Source: Psoroptes ovis
Lineage: Eukaryota; Arthropoda; Arachnida; Sarcoptiformes; Psoroptidae
Direction: 5' to 3'
Assembly (NCBI GenBank): GCA_002943765.1
Contig: PQWQ01000010.1
Span: 1,862,501 to 1,926,500, forward strand
Length of the DNA stretch: 64,000 bases
Shown here: positions 48,108-59,087 of the stretch, piece after piece
How the letters are laid out: each line of letters begins with the position of its first letter
Position numbering within the stretch: the first letter of the stretch is position 1
The notes under the pieces: generated by a model
Databases searched by the model: none
The model's input: only the letters and a program-made list of their open reading frames with translations
What the model was told of the DNA's origin: nothing
Position numbers and translations under genes: made by a program

Positions 48108-48656
48108 ATGTTCGCCAACAAAAAATTTGCCGGTTTAGTTTTGGCAGTTGTTTTCGGTATTGCTAACGCTTCATATGGTGGTGGCTTCGGCGGTGGTATT
48201 GGTGGTGGCTACGGTGGCTCATATGGTCCATCAAAAGTTGCTGCTGCTGTCAATACAAATCAAAAAGTGAGAACTTATGCTCTAGGCACTTCAAATTCTG
48301 GTGGCCGCACAACAGTCGTTGATATTAATGGCGGTGGTGGCAATATTATCATGCGATTCAACGGTGGTGGTTCGAACATTGAAGCAGTACAGAACGGTAT
48401 ACCAGGTGGTGCCGGTAGAGTACAAAAACAATCACTCACAGCTGAACCAGATATGCTCATCCAAAATGTACAAAAACCAGTCATTCAGAAAGTTCGCATG
48501 CATATTCAACCAGTGCGACAAGTTATCCAAGAAGTTGGTCCAGCACAAGAACAAATTGAAACTGTCATTGCTAAAGGCTTGGATCATGGCATTGGTGGTG
48601 GTGCAGGTGGTGCTGGTGGCTATGGTGGTTCAGGCGGTAGTGCTGGCAAATATTAA
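48108..48656 (+). CDS. Secreted glycine-rich protein, array copy 4
   Basis: 182 aa, single exon. The start is set at the ATG of MFANKKFAGL; the 14 preceding in-frame codons begin with GTG and lie in the 5' UTR. Nearly identical to copy 3 through the core, with one replacement in the otherwise invariant TYAVGTSN block (TYALGTSN). The tail is rearranged to GGGAGGAGGYGGSGG and a short SAGKY end. Confidence 0.93.
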   Translation: MFANKKFAGLVLAVVFGIANASYGGGFGGGIGGGYGGSYGPSKVAAAVNTNQKVRTYALGTSNSGGRTTVVDINGGGGNIIMRFNGGGSNIEAVQNGIPGGAGRVQKQSLTAEPDMLIQNVQKPVIQKVRMHIQPVRQVIQEVGPAQEQIETVIAKGLDHGIGGGAGGAGGYGGSGGSAGKY

Positions 48657-48710
48657 TCATCATCCTACTATTAAATATAATTTTTGACCAAAAAAAAATT
48701 GTAAAAATTT

Positions 48711-48776
48711 AATTTTCATCAGGCATGAAAATTAAGAAATTGATTTGATCTTTCTTATTCATAAACCAAAAATAAA
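48711..48776 (+). promoter_or_regulatory. 3' UTR hairpin and poly(A) signal of copy 4
   Basis: 9-bp stem 48711-48733 with loop CAGGC (one change from CTGGC). AATAAA at 48771-48776. Confidence 0.75.
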
Positions 48777-49562
48777 TTTATTTTTCTTCTAAGAAAAACA
48801 AAACATTCAAGTACTGCTACAACCTTTAAGATTAGAATTTTTTGAAAATAGAGAATCTCGATTGCCGAATCAACCTTCAAATCAATGTCTATGACTTTGA
48901 AAGGTTTTGACAATTATTATATTTTTAAATGTATCGTTTTAAATGAAAGCATCTACATTCAGTAGAATTTAGGGATTATAAAAGTTTTCTCAAATTTCAA
49001 TGTTGAAAAAAATCATAATCGGCTCACAGAAGGTCAAGATTCATTCCGGGTTTCCTTTGTAGAATTACCATTTTTGTCTTTAAACATCTTGAAAAAAATT
49101 ATTTAGAAGCAATAATTGTTATGAAAATTCTAAAATTCAGTTTTGAATTTATCGAGTTTGCTAATTTTTATAAAAGTGTTATTGTGATGCTGCTTGAAAG
49201 ATGGATAAAGGTTATTTGTCTATAATTGGCAAATTTTCTGATCCTTATGGTTTTTAGGGCTCCTGGGAGCCAATCTACTCTTTGTACCGCTCAGTCATTA
49301 AATTGAAGATTGAACTAAATTATTATCGAATGAAATCATCGATAAACATTTGAATGCTACTACCAACAATTGTGAAAATTGACTGTCAATCATTATTACC
49401 TGATATTGTCTCATTTGATATTTAACAATTCATTGCGTTTATTTTGTGATAACTTGCAAATACCGAGTTAATAATTTAAGCCGGAAATTTAAATGTCAAA
49501 ATTGAGCCAATTAGAGCATTATTCTTTTGTGTTAATTACTGACTTCAATGTTCGGTAACAAA

Positions 49563-49760
49563 CACGTGTTAATGAAATTTCTAGTAGAAATTTTTCTTGT
49601 TTTGCTCTCTTTGGTACACCGAATTTTTCAAAATTTTCAATCAAGAAAAAGTTTTGTCACCAAGAAAGAGAGAGTGCGATGAAGTGATAATGATAAAGAT
49701 GTAATATAACTTTTCAAAGTATATAAATCATTGATGTTTCCAGCAAAAAATCCATCATTC
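49563..49760 (+). promoter_or_regulatory. Promoter of Gly-rich gene 5
   Basis: CACGTG 49563-49568, GAGAGAG tract, TATATAAA 49720-49727 (157 bp), initiator TCATTC with A at 49757 (37 bp). The 5' UTR is 94 nt. Confidence 0.8.
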
Positions 49761-49850
49761 AGCAAACAAACATTCTACAACATCATTTGAACAAATCAAA
49801 AATTTACTTTTGTGAAAATTTCGATAATATCGACAAATCTTAGAATAATC

Positions 49851-50414
49851 ATGTTCGCTAACAAAAAATTCGCTGGTTTAGTTTTGGCAGTCGCTTTTGG
49901 TATTGCTAACGCTTCATATGGTGGTGGCTTCGGCGGTGGTATTGTCGGTGGCTACGGTGATTCATATGGTCCATCAAAAGTTGCTGCTGCTGTCAATACA
50001 AATCAAAAAGTGAGAACTTATGCTGTAGGCACTTCAAATTCTGGTGGCCGCACAACAGTTGTTGATATTAATGGCGGTGGTGGTAATATTATCATGCGAT
50101 TCAACGGTGGTGGTTCGAACATTGAAGCAGTACAGAACGGTATACCAGGTGGTGCCGGTAGAGTGCAAAAACAATCACTCACAGCTGAACCAGATATGCT
50201 CATCCAAAATGTACAAAAACCAGTCATTCAGAAAGTTCGCATGCATATTCAACCAGTGCGACAAGTTATCCAAGAAGTTGGTCCAGCACAAGAACAAATT
50301 GAAACTGTTATCGCTAAAGGTTTGGATCATGGCATTGGTGGTGGTGCAGGTGGCTATGGTGGTTCAGGTGGCGGTAGCGGCGCTGGTGGTGCTGGCGGTG
50401 CTGGCAAATACTAA
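49851..50414 (+). CDS. Secreted glycine-rich protein, array copy 5
   Basis: 187 aa, single exon, starting at the ATG of MFANKKFAGLVLAVAFGIANA (V to A in the signal peptide). The N-terminal Gly segment has GGGIVGGYGDSYG. The core matches copies 3 and 4 with NIIMRF and NGIPGG. The tail has the longer GGGSGAGGAGGAGKY form of copy 2. Confidence 0.93.
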   Translation: MFANKKFAGLVLAVAFGIANASYGGGFGGGIVGGYGDSYGPSKVAAAVNTNQKVRTYAVGTSNSGGRTTVVDINGGGGNIIMRFNGGGSNIEAVQNGIPGGAGRVQKQSLTAEPDMLIQNVQKPVIQKVRMHIQPVRQVIQEVGPAQEQIETVIAKGLDHGIGGGAGGYGGSGGGSGAGGAGGAGKY

Positions 50415-50466
50415 TCATCATCCTAATAAATATGATTTTAACCAAAAAGAAAAATTGTAAAAATAA

Positions 50467-50532
50467 AATTTTCATCTGGCATGAAAATTATGAAATTGAT
50501 TTGATCTTTCTCATTCATAAACCAAAAATAAA
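50467..50532 (+). promoter_or_regulatory. 3' UTR hairpin and poly(A) signal of copy 5
   Basis: Perfect 9-bp stem with CTGGC loop at 50467-50489. AATAAA at 50527-50532. Confidence 0.78.
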
Positions 50533-51309
50533 ATTATTTTTCTGCTGAGAAAAACAAAATCTTAGAATAAGAATTTTTTGAAAATAGAGAATCTCGATTG
50601 CCGAATCAACCTTCCAATCAATGTCTATGACTTTGAAAGGTCTTGACAATTAATATATTTTTAAATGTATCGTTTTAAATGAGAGCATTTACTTACAATC
50701 AAATTTTTGTATTAAAAAAGTTTTCTAAATTTCTTATGTCGAAAAAAAGCAGAATCGGCTCATAAAAGCTCAAGATTCATTCTGTATATTTTTTTTGGGG
50801 AAACATCATTTTTTTCTTGAAATATGTCGAAAAAAATTATTTAGAAGCAATAATTGTTATGAGAAATTCGAAAATCAGATTGAAATCTAGCGTATTTGCG
50901 AAGTTTTATAAAAATGTCATTGTGATCCTGCTTGAAAGATGGATAAAGGTTATTGGTCAATAATTGGCAAATTTTCTGATCCTTACGGTTATCCAGGTCT
51001 CCTGGAAGCAAAGGTTCTACTCTTTGTGCCACTCAAATATTAAATGAAGGTTGGAATAAATTATTATCGAATGATATCATCGATAAACATTTGAATGGTA
51101 GTACCATTATTAACATTTGTGAAAATCGACTGTCAATCATTATCATCTGATATTGTGTTTTATTTGATTTCTAACAATTCATTGCATTTTTTGTGATCAT
51201 TTGGAAATTACTAGTTAAAAATTTGAGCTGGAAATTTAAATGTCAAAATTGAGCTCATTAGCGCATTATTGTTTTGTGTTAATTGCTGACTTCAATGTTC
51301 GGTAATAAA

Positions 51310-51406
51310 CACGTGTTAATGAAATTTCTACTGGAAATTTTTATTGTTTTGCTCTCCTTGGTGCGCTGAATTTTAAAAAATTTTTAATAATAATAAAGTT
51401 TTGTCA

Positions 51407-51448
<42 letters not shown>

Positions 51449-51531
51449 GATGAAGTGATAATGATAGATATCTGATTAAACTTTTCAAAGTATATAAATC
51501 ATTGATGTTTCCATTGAAAAATCTATCATTC
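51310..51531 (+). promoter_or_regulatory. Promoter of Gly-rich gene 6 with expanded GA tract
   Basis: CACGTG 51310-51315, a pure GA run of about 34 nt (51411-51445) where sister promoters have only GAGAGAG, TATATAAA 51491-51498 (181 bp from the E-box), initiator TCATTC with A at 51528 (37 bp). The 5' UTR is 95 nt. Confidence 0.82.
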
Positions 51532-51622
51532 AACAAACAAACATTCTACAACATCATTTGAAAAGAATCAAAAATTTACTTTGGTGAAAATTTCGATAAT
51601 ATCGACAAATCTTAGAATAATC

Positions 51623-52168
51623 ATGTTCGCCAACAAAAAATTCGCTGGTTTAGTTTTGGCTGTCGTTTTCGGTATTGCTAACGCTTCATATGGTGGTGGC
51701 TTCGGCGGTGGTATTGGTGGTGGCTACGGTGATTCATATGGTCCATCAAAAGTTGCTGCTGCTGTCAATACAAATCAAAAAGTGAGAACTTATGCTGTAG
51801 GCACTTCAAATTCTGGTGGCCGCACAACAGTCGTTGATATTAATGGCGGTGGTGGTAATCTTATCATGCGATTCAACGGTGGTGGTTCGAACATTGAAGC
51901 CGTACAAAACGGTATACCAGGTGGTGCTGGTAGAGTACAAAAACAATCACTCACAGCTGAACCAGATATGCTCATCCAAAATGTACAAAAACCAGTCATT
52001 CAGAAAGTTCGCATGCATATTCAACCAGTACGACAAGTTATCCAAGAAGTTGGTCCAGCACAAGAACAAATTGAAACTGTTATCGCTAAAGGTTTGGATC
52101 ATGGCATTGGTGGTGGTGCCGGTGGCTATGGTGGTGCAGGTGGTGCTGGCGGTGCTGGCAAATATTAG
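51623..52168 (+). CDS. Secreted glycine-rich protein, array copy 6
   Basis: 181 aa, the shortest copy, single exon. Start at the ATG of MFANKKFAGL. The N-terminal Gly segment matches copy 3 but ends GYGDSYG. The core has NLIMRF (as in copies 1, 2, 7, 8) within the Ala-Asn-Thr form. The tail is shortened to GGYGGAGGAGGAGKY. It is the last member of the tight repeat run; the downstream sequence differs from the other spacers. Confidence 0.93.
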   Translation: MFANKKFAGLVLAVVFGIANASYGGGFGGGIGGGYGDSYGPSKVAAAVNTNQKVRTYAVGTSNSGGRTTVVDINGGGGNLIMRFNGGGSNIEAVQNGIPGGAGRVQKQSLTAEPDMLIQNVQKPVIQKVRMHIQPVRQVIQEVGPAQEQIETVIAKGLDHGIGGGAGGYGGAGGAGGAGKY

Positions 52169-52242
52169 CCATTATCATCATCATCAACTCACTAAAAATG
52201 ATTACGAATAAAAAGAAAATGAGTTAAAATTGAAAAATTTTC

Positions 52243-52311
52243 ATTCCGTCTGGCATGGAATTCATTTGATAAAATATTTCTTATTTTTCAAGAACATCAT
52301 TTTAAAATAAA
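52243..52311 (+). promoter_or_regulatory. 3' UTR hairpin of copy 6 with compensatory change
   Basis: ATTCCGT-CTGGC-ATGGAAT (52243-52261). Relative to the sister copies one T-A pair has become C-G and one A-T pair a G-U wobble, keeping the stem. AATAAA at 52306-52311. Confidence 0.72.
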
Positions 52312-53390
52312 TTCAATGTTTCTTTTCAATAAAATGTTGATTGCTTTTTTTTCATAACACGTATCAATAGCATAACCTAGTACAATAACAAGATCATATA
52401 ATTTCATATTTGAATCACATTTGAATTTTTTTATTGAAATTTCTTAGTTGTTATAATTTCCATGATATTGAATTTTCGTGAGAATCGTGTGAGTTTAATG
52501 GATCAGCTAAATTTATGAGATTTCTGAATTTTTCGAAATTAAAGCTGGTAGTAATGATATTTTTAATTTTTTTTGGCATCAAATCAATGAAAATTCTGAT
52601 ATGATATTCAAAATAATGAAGAAATAATGCAAAATTGTATTACTCATCATGAATTTTTCTTAGAAAAAACCAAGAGCTATTGATGTTGGATTATTGAAAT
52701 TGAATTTTCTTGATTCTAGAAGATCGTGGAATTCCAGAATCGATATAATTTCAAGTTTTTTTTTTTTTTTTTGATTTTATAATATTTCGATTTTTTTTGA
52801 AATTTCAGGTTTGATTTCAATTGAATAATTTATCAAAGTTGTCTTTTTCAATTATTTTCTTGACTGTTTAAAATTTTTGACAAGTTTTGTTATGAAATTA
52901 CCGTTTCTACCTTCTGTTTTTCCGCTTTAATGCGAGGATGTTTATCAGTTTGGAATCAGTTGGTACGTCCGTAAAAAGTTGAATTCTAGAAATGCTTGTC
53001 AAAATTTAATTTAATTTAGAAAATGATTCTGTATAATCATTATTCACTTTTAATTATTCAAATTTCATTTGCTAATTGGTAAAAGAAATAATTTCGTTCG
53101 ATTATTTTGATTGATTTTAGGCTCAAAGTTTTGGAAATTTTTTCCGATTCATTAAAATTTCTCTGAACATAAATCGAAAAATTACCTCAATTTCAAAATT
53201 TAATTGCTCAAATAGCTATGAAATTTTTTTTTATACCAGCTTTCCATCATTAAGATTTGTTACCTTTGTTAATGAAAAAATTCATTAAAAAATTTTGTTT
53301 ACTTTGAATTTCCCTAACTTTTTCAATTTAATGAATTGAGAATGATATTTTTCCTTGAAAAGAGAAATCATAATGATTTGATTTTCAAAG
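52312..53390. other. Spacer between copies 6 and 7
   Basis: About 1.1 kb of AT-rich sequence without a gene. It lacks the CACGTG block; only a weak TTGTTAATG remnant is seen near 53268. It does not align with the repeat-unit spacers. Confidence 0.55.
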
Positions 53391-53431
53391 TATATAAACC
53401 TTTGATGTTGATACCGTAAAAATCATCATTC
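53391..53431 (+). promoter_or_regulatory. Core promoter of Gly-rich gene 7
   Basis: TATATAAA 53391-53398 in the context CAAAG-TATATAAACCTTTGATG, initiator TCATTC with A at 53428 (37 bp). The 5' UTR is 92 nt. No CACGTG upstream. Confidence 0.78.
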
Positions 53432-53519
53432 AACAAACCGTTCCAAATCATTCAAAAAAATATTACTTTTGTGAATTTCATCAAAAAATCAAATAACTTC
53501 AAGAAAAATTTATTCAAAA

Positions 53520-54068
53520 ATGTTTGCCAACAAAAAATTCGCTGCATCAGTTTTGGCCGTTGTTTTCGGTATTGCTAACGCTTCATATGGTGGTGGATTC
53601 GGCGGTGGCTACGGTGGCGGTGATTCTTATGGTTTATCAAAAGTTGCTGCTGCTGTAAATACAAATCAAAAAGTTAGAACTTATGCTGTAGGCACTTCAA
53701 ATTCTGGTGGCCGCACAACAGTCGTTGATATTAATGGTGGTGGTGGTAATCTTATCATGCGATTCAATGGTGGTGGTTCGAACATCGAAGCTGTACAAAA
53801 CGGTATACCAGGTGGTGCCGGTAGAGTACAAAAACAATCACTCACAGCTGAACCAGATATGCTCATCCAAAATGTACAAAAACCAGTTATTCAGAAAGTT
53901 CGCATGCATATTCAACCAGTACGACAAGTTATCCAAGAAGTTGGTCCAGCTCATGAACAAATTGAAACTATTGTCGCTAAAGGTTTGGATCATGGTCTTG
54001 GTGGCATTGGTGGCGGCGCAGGTGGCTATGGTGGTGCAGGTGGTGCTGGCGGTGGTGGCAAATATTAA
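53520..54068 (+). CDS. Secreted glycine-rich protein, array copy 7
   Basis: 182 aa, single exon. It looks mosaic. The signal peptide MFANKKFAASVLAVVF and the end AHEQIETIVAKGLDHGLGGIGGG match copy 1. The middle (SKVAAAVNTNQ, NIEAVQNGIPGGAG, QSLTAEPDMLI) matches copies 3-6. The N-terminal Gly segment is short (GGGFGGGYGGGDSYG) and has GLSK instead of GPSK. The tail is GGYGGAGGAGGGGKY. Confidence 0.93.
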   Translation: MFANKKFAASVLAVVFGIANASYGGGFGGGYGGGDSYGLSKVAAAVNTNQKVRTYAVGTSNSGGRTTVVDINGGGGNLIMRFNGGGSNIEAVQNGIPGGAGRVQKQSLTAEPDMLIQNVQKPVIQKVRMHIQPVRQVIQEVGPAHEQIETIVAKGLDHGLGGIGGGAGGYGGAGGAGGGGKY

Positions 54069-54144
54069 CCATTTTCATCATCATAATCTCATTAAAAGTA
54101 TTTTTTTAATAGAAAAAAATCTTTAAAAAAATTGTAAAATATAA

Positions 54145-54161
54145 TTTCATCTGGTATGAAA
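54145..54161 (+). promoter_or_regulatory. 3' UTR hairpin of copy 7
   Basis: TTTCAT-CTGGT-ATGAAA, a 6-bp stem with the conserved CTGG loop. ATTAAA-type sequences follow instead of AATAAA. Confidence 0.65.
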
Positions 54162-57100
54162 ATTAAATCGATTAAAAGGTTCAAATATATGATCATTGGA
54201 ATAATGAATATGATTTCAATCATTATCAATATTCGATTTGTTCATTTTTTTCTTCATTATCTTTGAAATTCTAAACCAAGGTGAAAACGATTCTAATTCA
54301 ATTCGAACGACCAGTATCTCTCCCAATTTTATCGATACTCGATCAATGAATTAATGAGATGTGTACTTCCGCGCCTATGTATCTCGCATACCTTCAAACA
54401 AACTCGAACAAACCAACCTTTGAACAATTTAAATTTCAAAGGTCACAAAAGTTTTGATCATATAAATGAAAACTAATGTAAAGACATAACTAATGTAAAT
54501 TCATCACATTTATTCATGAATTTATTTGAATTTCATTCCGAATCACATCTATTATGAATTCCGAATACAAATTTTTAAATTAGCCAAGGCAGAGCACCAA
54601 AATAAAGATTTATTATTATTATAAATTTTTAAATTATTCAGATTAATTTCTATTCATTCTGCCTTCACCAACAGACATAGAACAAGTACAATTATGTTTT
54701 TCTTTTAGCGTTTGTTGGTGGCCTATTCGTTTTCAATTGTTCATTGATCATATTCATCATTCATTGTTCATCATCATGATCATCATCATTATCATTATGC
54801 TTATTCATTATTATCATTGTTGTTCTTGTTGTTGTTGTTGTTGTTGGTTACATAATAAAATTTTCTCCATTCCTTTCTTCAATCCATTCTTTCGCTCGAA
54901 ATGTTATTATATTAATGATTCTGAGCCACCAAATAATAACAACAACAGGACCATAGCAAATGATTTATAAATGAATTGAATGAATGATGAAATAACAATG
55001 AATCCACACAATTTGTATGATGATCATATTAATCATAATGCACATAAACACACTCATGCAGAGAGGATGAACATTGCTAAATTGAATTCTATACGAATCG
55101 TTGCTCTTTTCTAGGGAATATGGCCATAATTTTTTCAACAGAAAAAAAACAGAGGAACATAGGAATAATTGACTTTGATACATGATAATTCATAATGGGC
55201 GTTTCGGCCTGTTGTTATTAGTGCTGAAATTATGAAAAATTTTATGAATTTTCAATGAAATTCGTTGTTTTCCCTTGTTTGATTTTATATCCAACAATGC
55301 TTGCTAAATCAAATGTTTTTAACGATTTTTAAATTTTTTCATGTTTATGCTTTAGTTTATGATAATTGATATATGCCATAATATAACAGTAATATCATGA
55401 AAATATTCGCCAAAAATCTTTGAATAATTGATTTATTATTAGTGGAACAAAAATTTAAAAATTTCGGTTTTGTTTCTACGTTCTGCCCCTTAATTTTGAA
55501 ATGCATTTTGCATTGAAAATTGTGGAATTAATTCAAGTTTTTTTTTCGATCAAAAATGTTTTTGAAAAATTGTTCCCCTCCCAAACAAAGTTTTTCGAAG
55601 TTCCAAAACATACTTTTAACCCTTTTTTTCATCATTATCATTCATTGAAATTCAGTGAACATCATTGAATTTAGTTGCTTGTCTGTTTGTTTGGTTTTTT
55701 TTAGTTTATTTTTAAACTTTTTCTCTTGACTTGACTTGTTTTCGTTTTGTTTATTGAATCGAATCATTAATTCAAAAATTTATTCAGTTTCTAACATTTT
55801 TCCCGTCATTGCAAATCGAAGAATTTCGGCAATTTTGTATTTGCATTTGACATATTTTGTATGTATGAGAAGATTTCAATGATTCTTTCCCTTCAATTCA
55901 TACACTATTCATCATTGTTGTATTTCAATTTCTTCGATCAGTACGAACTATTTCGAGTTGTTGTTCGAAAACTTGGCTCACGTATTTTGAGTTTGTCTTT
56001 AACATTTTCACACTTTTTGAAGAGGAGACGATAATTGAAAGTTTTCTTTCAATTCTTTATTTGTTTTCAAAGTAAAATTCCAACTTCAAACTTTCAACAA
56101 ACACCTCTCGGTTGATTTTCAAATCAGTTGATCTAACATAGAATCAGACTACCGACTTTCAAATAATCGGCTTTTGTTCAAGTCTCATTTTTTCAAGGTG
56201 AAAAATTAATCAAAATCATTCATAGATTCTAGATTTGAATTCATTGATTCAAATTTTCCAGATATGTAATTCCAGATGAATTCCAAATTTCGAAATAATT
56301 CATTTCTTTCATTTTATTCTTTAGTCAAATGACAATTCGAGACGACCAAAAAGAGAGCGAGAATGTGGTCTTTGTCAAACCAAAACCCCTAATAATAATG
56401 ATAAAAATAACAAAGAAAAATCAAATCTAGAAAAATGAAAACAAAAAATTCCAGAATTTTGCTTGATGTCTATGTTATGTCATAGGCCCCCAACAAAAAA
56501 AATTGAGATTCATTTGAAATTCATTTCATACACATTTTGTTTGTGAATAAATTTCCATACATTATTATTATTATTATTATTTGGGATATTTTTTTTCAAG
56601 TCAGCATTCAGCACATTCAATTTCAGTAAAACTACAAAACATTGTCAATGTTCGTGAAGAAATCAGAAATAAATTCAAAAATTTTCATTTGATTTTCCCA
56701 TTTCATATGCAGATCAAATAATAATGAATACATGCAAACATTTTTTGATTTTCATTATTCATTTCGTCTAATCATCATTCATATTAATCATGAATGCATT
56801 CTATTTTTTTCTCCTTTATCATCAAATGACGAATTGTCTGATATTGTTGTATTCGATATCAAACGAATATCGTTTGGTCAATTGAATTTTTTCGTTTTTT
56901 TTTTTTTTTTTTGAAATTCTCTTCAATTTTATCTCAAAATTTTGGCTCATTCATTATTATCATTGTCAATGAGAAATATTGTTATTTAAATTATTCATAT
57001 ATAATTTGGAATTGCAATTGAAATTGAAATAAAATGCACAATGGAATGAAAGGCATGAATAATAATGATAATAAAATGAACAACGTCATTTGATCGACGT

Positions 57101-58419
57101 GGAAACCAATTTTATGGTGACAAAATTTTTCAAAACCATTTTGACCATTTTACGGTCTTGTAGCATAAAAACTTTACATTTTATTTCGCCATTTTCTCAT
57201 TCATTTTAGAATTTCTTTGTTTTATTATTCATTAAGATGCTATGAATATGTTAGAATTATTTCATCACCAATAAAAACAATGGTTATTATTCCATTTTAT
57301 TACATTGTTCCACATTCTTTCACATTTTCATTTCAACTCAATTTTAATTTTGGATTTGAATAGCATATTTGAAGACAAATAATTAAAATAAAAGTAATAA
57401 TCATATCTAGATATAATATGAATTTAGATTTATTTTACTTGGCAAAACATGAAATCTAACATAGAAACTTTCAAATAAAATTCAAAGAAAATAAACTTAA
57501 TTTAAATTGAAATAAAACAAAATAAAATTGACACATTGATACATAGATGTTCCAGGCGATTTAGCGCTTTCGATTCTAGGGAACATTTCTTATTTTTTCT
57601 ATCGAAATTGATTAAAATTTCATTTGACTGGAAAAATGATTGAAAAAGAAAGAAATGATTCCAGAGAGAATATTCAAAGGATTTTGAAATCAATTAATTT
57701 AATCGATATTTATCAATCAGATTGATTGATATTTCAATGCTATCGAATCTTAGAATCGTATACATGTTAAGATATTTCCATTCAATTTTCAATTTGTTTT
57801 TTTGATTATGCGATTTTCTTTTCCATAATCTTCGTTTCAGTATCGATTTCAAGTCATTATTCTTATTGATTTTGATGATAACGACTCTATTGATTCGTGA
57901 TTTTATATTGATATTCCAATCTAGATTTCAATTGTGATTGAATTATGATATCGATGATGATCATTGTTAAATGATAACATCAGAAATGATTATAACAATA
58001 ATGATATTTTGTGATTTTTTTAATCATTTTATTCTATTTTTCCTTAGAATTTCAAATCATTTCAATCAATTTAGCTCATATTATTATCAGTGTTTGTTAT
58101 CATTAACATTGTACAATGGAATATTGGAATAATTTGATTTTAAATCGATTTTTTTCCATCATTTTTCTCATATTATTTTCTTGATTTTAAACTTTCTTTT
58201 CGTCAAATAAGTTGATACATTTACTCATGTGAAAATCTTATTGATTTTCCACGTTTGATTCGTTGCTTTTTCTTCGAAAAAGGATGCGGAAATTTTATCG
58301 AAATCTCGAATATTTCCAATTTAAATTAAATTTACTTCTCATACTATTCAACAGCACTTTTATTCTCGGCGTGAAAACACTATTGAAATGAAAAAAAAAA
58401 TTAAAATTTCAAATTTTGA
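54162..58419. other. Spacer between copy 7 and the foldback MITE
   Basis: About 4.3 kb with no supported gene. It contains a TTG run near 54823-54846, ATT runs near 56562-56580 and long T tracts. No degenerate Gly-rich gene was found. Confidence 0.55.
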
Positions 58420-59087
58420 AAGGGTGACCTGTAATAAGCGCCTGATAAGCAGGATGGAAAAAATTTTTATTGCATCATATTTTTGGTCAATAGAGATGAA
58501 AAAAATATCATTACGGTCATGTCCAATTCTTGACCCATCCGTTCCAAAAAGTGGGTCAAAAGTCAATTATCGCTATATCTCGGTCGTTTTAAGGTAAAGG
58601 GTGTCAATTTTTTCTATGATTAAAGGTTATCTAACCATTAATCATTGGTGAAAATATCATTGCTAAAAAATCTTGCGCTCATCAGGAATATTCGTTAGAA
58701 GTTAACATCATCCTTATCTGTATGATGCCGGATAACGTATTTTGACGTAGTAAACGTTCAAAGTCAATATCCATGATCAAAGAAAATGGTAACTTCAAAT
58801 GAATATTCCTAATGAGCGCAAGATTTTTTAGCAATGATTTTTTCACCAATGATTAATGGTTAGATAACCTTTAATCATAGAAAAAATTGAGACACCCCAC
58901 CTTAAAACGACCGAGATATAGCGATAATTGACTTTTGACCCACTTTTTGGAACGGATGGGTCAAGAATTGGACATGACCGTAATGATATTTTTTTCATCT
59001 CTATTGACCAAAAATATGATGCAATAAAAATTTTTTCCATCCTGCTTATCAGGTGAAGCCACTATGCCTTATTACAGGTAACCCTTT
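58420..59087. mobile_element. Foldback MITE with about 287-bp inverted arms
   Basis: The left arm 58420-58706 is the reverse complement of the right arm 58789-59087, around an 82-bp centre. The termini read AAAGGGTGACCTGTAATAAG and AAAGGGTTACCTGTAATAAG. The arms share long exact stretches, for example the 37 bases starting GATTAAAGGTTATC at 58619. The right arm carries a small insertion near its end (about 59054-59066). The two short frames here are the same arm read twice, with no transposase, so the element is non-autonomous. Transcription through it would make a long hairpin RNA. Confidence 0.88.

Larger units (their letters stand above)
45060..52168 (+). repeat. Tandem segmental duplication, four units of about 1.75-1.85 kb
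   Basis: Start codons of copies 2 to 6 are spaced 1846, 1788, 1743 and 1772 bp. The spacers share recognisable blocks in the same order: a 3' hairpin, a block around CAATCAATGTCTATG, a block with TTTCTGATCCTTA (in three of the four), AATTTAAATGTCAAAATTGAG, the E-box, a GAGAGAG tract and the TATA box. The spacer after copy 6 abandons this pattern, so the duplicated unit is promoter + gene + 3' UTR, repeated by unequal exchange. Confidence 0.85.

Noticed and set aside
58388..58597. Matching 65-69-codon frames at 58388-58597 (+) and 58843-59040 (-)
   Set aside because: They are the two arms of the foldback MITE read in opposite directions, not a gene family.
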